This document shows positions 62,901 through 64,000 of a stretch of DNA of 64,000 nt, piece after piece (the stretch's first letter is position 1; each line of letters starts with the position of its first letter). The stretch covers positions 221,007-285,006 of the forward strand of contig CAZTOW010000005.1 of the NCBI GenBank assembly GCA_964615375.1. Direction: 5' to 3'. The notes beneath the pieces were generated by a model. That model worked only from the letters and a program-made list of their open reading frames with translations, ran no database searches and had not been told where the DNA came from. This DNA is from CAZKWG01 sp964615375 (lineage in GTDB: Bacteria; Myxococcota_A; UBA796; CAZKWG01). The translations under genes and the position numbers were made by a program.

Positions 62901-63319
62901 CGATGCTGAAGGGCGGCCCCTACCCCTGGGGGGCCGCCGACCCTGGCCTAGGGGACACCTCGAAGGCGAACTGCCGATGGGGAGCGGGCGCCCCGGGCGG
63001 CGTTACGCCGGTCGGCCTGTTCCGCCGCGCGGCGGATGGACCCTTCCTCGACCTGGCGGGCAACGTCTGGGAGTGGTGCGGGAGCGGCTATGCAGATGAC
63101 GAGGGTGATACCTCCTGTCACCTGAATGACATGCCAGATAACGAGCCTCGCGTGCTGCGGGGCGGCTCCTGGGACTACCCCTCCAGGTACCTGCGCGTCG
63201 CGGACCGGGAGAGGTTCTATACCGCGTATCGGTTCAGGTACCTCGGCCTTCGGGTGGTGTTCCGGTCCCCCCCAGCATCGGTCCTCGAACCTCGATCATC
63301 GGCGCGAAGCACCGATTGA
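59993..63319 (+). CDS. TIR-NACHT-formylglycine-synthase-fold protein (STAND-type, putative defence)
   Basis: 1108 residues from the ATG at 59993, preceded by GAGAGG; an in-frame ATG at 59963 spans the MITE border. Residues about 1-100 have TIR-like order (HDLYLCGEPSDADYVREMAE; SAWIVVVAGARPS; LREQIVAAV with a candidate catalytic Glu). Residues about 130-320 may be a second Rossmann-like or helical domain. NACHT: Walker A VVGEAGTGKTVLLQHLAW near 384, Walker B YLLLLDALDEVPGQ near 486, RIVLSTRL, and the NACHT-tail HRSFQEYLAA. Residues about 873-1095 form an FGE/SUMF1 domain (VTGVSWYEARAFCRWA; LPDAREWETAA; GNVWEWCGSG; VLRGGSW). Related multidomain NTPases sense phage or other invaders and trigger NAD depletion. 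It is near a MITE and repeats. Confidence 0.8.
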   Translation: MLIHDLYLCGEPSDADYVREMAEVLRGRGWRVFDALAPLEPGADPGEQRAAALANSAWIVVVAGARPSPTLREQIVAAVHARAADPLGVRVIPVRRREAGPLEKAWKVLPLLQAVIAEDPAVAAERIHATAVTAGLRGWGASRARVAVVAAMAELAGASRRAKEILTGMRAQVAEVIEVDLADPAVLEHVEGCLLRLVLLGGCTAGEEGAARVVALLNQGARTMLAALDPVPNEVQRRFRSDQSRRMDLLDLAGAAALSFANEGDLARLRDPLAERLAALLPEPPQGKVVLEPWERWYLDLHARSWEEGRVGGLSTMSRRRLERAPLYVSLHAAPGRWTRGDDGMVRLARRHEEPALGSGDRPPSPIFLDELLSHPDLRHVVVVGEAGTGKTVLLQHLAWTLCCHHRGEPLPEQQRLDLDALTRGLPTAPVPVLLEARQLAAEIAKGGPDGALERLLCRAFCAEHAPAARRPPPGVLAEHLEHGRYLLLLDALDEVPGQRAREALVALLSGLPATIRSRIVLSTRLTAHTAVQVPTAFERVDVAPLDLGRRAAMLARWQAVQGLDDEAVRDLTRALSALGARFRGEGAGRSPLDNPLLLTAVLLVHLEQRRLPDNLADLYERMVRHLCDRRPDDPDAREDERDRTSAERRDLLTRVAFALQESGGTALPADALAARLVGEGRARDRTEARANLDRLSVSTGLLRFEEEGGVQVVRPWHRSFQEYLAACSLAGRRGAEAEVVADLARSRPGSAPPLLDPGWEGCLRFATGAFGQTGSARAVGWVEALLAEARRDPSPGREGRLLGLAASGVAEYEREYFRDAAARARLPALVAERFLAADGAWPWKDRLLALTALGRLGDPRLPDPRASVEGWVALATTPRCWLRAWPVTVAEYAAFVEDLEWRDDRWWTESSPMEPYGWDDQVHVPTAPVTGVSWYEARAFCRWANARWARPDGGGSFDLPDAREWETAAMLKGGPYPWGAADPGLGDTSKANCRWGAGAPGGVTPVGLFRRAADGPFLDLAGNVWEWCGSGYADDEGDTSCHLNDMPDNEPRVLRGGSWDYPSRYLRVADRERFYTAYRFRYLGLRVVFRSPPASVLEPRSSARSTD

Positions 63320-63324
63320 TGACA

Positions 63325-63341
63325 ATTTGACGGCGTCAAAT
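63325..63341. repeat. 17-bp palindrome just after the TIR-NACHT-FGE gene
   Basis: ATTTGACG-G-CGTCAAAT begins 6 bp after the stop codon. The 1-bp centre makes it a protein-binding-type palindrome and not a terminator, and no T-run follows. It could be an operator or recombination site. Confidence 0.5.
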
Positions 63342-63423
63342 AGATGACCGCCTCACTCCCCCAACAGCGCCGCGCCGCGGAGGACCGACCCCCTCAACGC
63401 GGCGAGCACGGAGGGCACACACC

Positions 63424-63652
63424 CCTGACCGGCTGCAGGCCCACGCGGTGCTGGGGATGCTGAAGGGTGCGGCTCCTATATGACGACGAGGGCGCCAACG
63501 AATTGCAGCTTTCATCCTCCTCCCGCGCCAGCGGGGGGAGGTGGCCCGGAGGGCCGGAGGGGGGACTCCGAAACGAACTTCCCCCCTCCGCCGGCTTCGC
63601 CGGCACCTCCCACCGCTGACGCGGGAGGAGGATGTTCGGGCAGGCCTCCTTG
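63424..63652. repeat. Direct repeat copy 1, with an imperfect palindromic core
   Basis: About 229 bp, starting CCTGACCGGCTGCAGGC, recur at 63743-63979 with few differences. The core 63513-63634 is an imperfect inverted repeat beginning CATCCTCCTCCCGCG and ending CGCGGGAGGAGGATG, with nested GC-rich pairings. No protein-coding potential is supported. It is probably a non-autonomous mobile or REP-type element. The whole 63320-64000 stretch contains no gene. Confidence 0.6.
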
Positions 63653-63682
63653 ATCCGACCAACCGCATCGACTCAGGACGAA

Positions 63683-63721
63683 GTGCCAGGTATCCTGATT
63701 CATCATCAAGATACCTGGCAC
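63683..63721. repeat. 12-bp perfect hairpin between the two direct repeats
   Basis: GTGCCAGGTATC (63683-63694) and GATACCTGGCAC (63710-63721) flank a 15-bp loop. No T-run follows, so it is not an obvious terminator. It is AT-richer than the flanks and may be another small repeat unit. Confidence 0.5.
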
Positions 63722-63742
63722 CTGATTCGAGCCGTCGGCAAT

Positions 63743-63979
63743 CCTGACCGGCTGCAGGCCTACGCGGTGCTGTGGCGCTGGGGATGCTGAAGGGTGCGGA
63801 TCCTATACGACGACGAAAGCGCCGTCGAATTGCAGCTTTCATCCTCCTCCCGCGCCAGCGGGGGGAGGTGGCCCGGAGGGCCAGAGGGGGGACTCCGAAA
63901 CGAACTTCCCCCCCTCCGCCGGCTTCGCCGGCACCTCCCCCCGCTGACGCAGGAGGAGGATGGTCGGCAGGCGTCCTTG
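63743..63979. repeat. Direct repeat copy 2
   Basis: This is the second copy of the 63424-63652 unit, about 237 bp. It carries an extra 8-9 bp (a GGTGCTG-like duplication) near its left part and a palindromic core at 63840-63962. It ends at a shared TCCTTG just before the window edge; further copies could lie beyond. Confidence 0.6.
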
Positions 63980-64000
63980 GGAAAGCAGGCCTGTCTCAGG

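Noticed and set aside
63336..63842. Minus-strand open frames through the repeated units
   Set aside because: They translate the duplicated palindromic repeats themselves; Arg/Pro-rich and no start signal.

Overview
This 64-kb window is GC-rich (about 70% by eye) chromosomal DNA, densely coded, from a Gram-negative bacterium. Many predicted exported proteins are short-signal lipoproteins with acidic Thr/Gly linkers (ETG/DTG runs) after the lipobox cysteine. There is also a MopE-type Asp-rich repeat protein, OmpA-domain proteins, large multidomain surface hydrolases and a TIR-NACHT-formylglycine-synthase-fold protein. Together these suggest a Myxococcota-like (former Deltaproteobacteria) organism; this is an inference from gene style, because no rRNA or other phylogenetic marker is present. 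The strongest single observation is an in-frame UGA in a thioredoxin-type active site followed by a bacterial SECIS-like hairpin, which implies that the organism makes selenocysteine.

Layout. 0-4.8 kb: end of an ABC exporter, a flavin amine oxidase lipoprotein, then a minus-strand def-fmt-rpe cluster. 4.9-7.4 kb: a DegT-type aminotransferase followed by a SPASM-like radical SAM protein. 7.4-8.2 kb: a promoter with an operator-like inverted repeat, a short terminated leader and a lower-GC NYN-domain gene. 8.2-11.9 kb: GldF/GldG/DUF4340-type membrane genes without an adjacent ATPase gene. 12-26 kb: an outer-membrane barrel, cinA, ruvX, an asparagine-synthetase homologue lacking the glutaminase cysteine, lspA, ETF-ubiquinone oxidoreductase, two lipoproteins, uvrC, a DUF5916-type protein and a membrane coiled-coil protein. 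26.3-29.7 kb: a NitT/TauT-like ABC operon whose binding protein is fused to an OmpA domain.

29.9-45.6 kb: the selenoprotein, a phospholipase D/PHP fusion, recQ, an M13 peptidase lipoprotein, OmpA and formylglycine-synthase-like proteins, an esterase and a START-like protein. 45.7-47.8 kb: a Gly/Ala-rich hydrophobic protein followed by a trigger-factor-like protein without the ribosome-binding domain, a possible substrate/chaperone pair. 47.8-58.4 kb: mostly secreted proteins: a DUF2141 protein, an M28 peptidase/PDZ/propeller fusion, a MopE-like lamin-tail lipoprotein, a peptidase C26 amidotransferase, a DAG-kinase-like enzyme, and a PHM-like copper monooxygenase with a haem-motif lipoprotein.

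58.6-64 kb: a HAD phosphatase, a decayed toxin-antitoxin pair, a 168-bp MITE-like element, the TIR-NACHT-FGE gene with a C-terminus resembling a diversity-generating-retroelement variable region, and a 0.7-kb repeat-rich non-coding tail. I saw no tRNA, rRNA, CRISPR array, transposase gene or reverse transcriptase.
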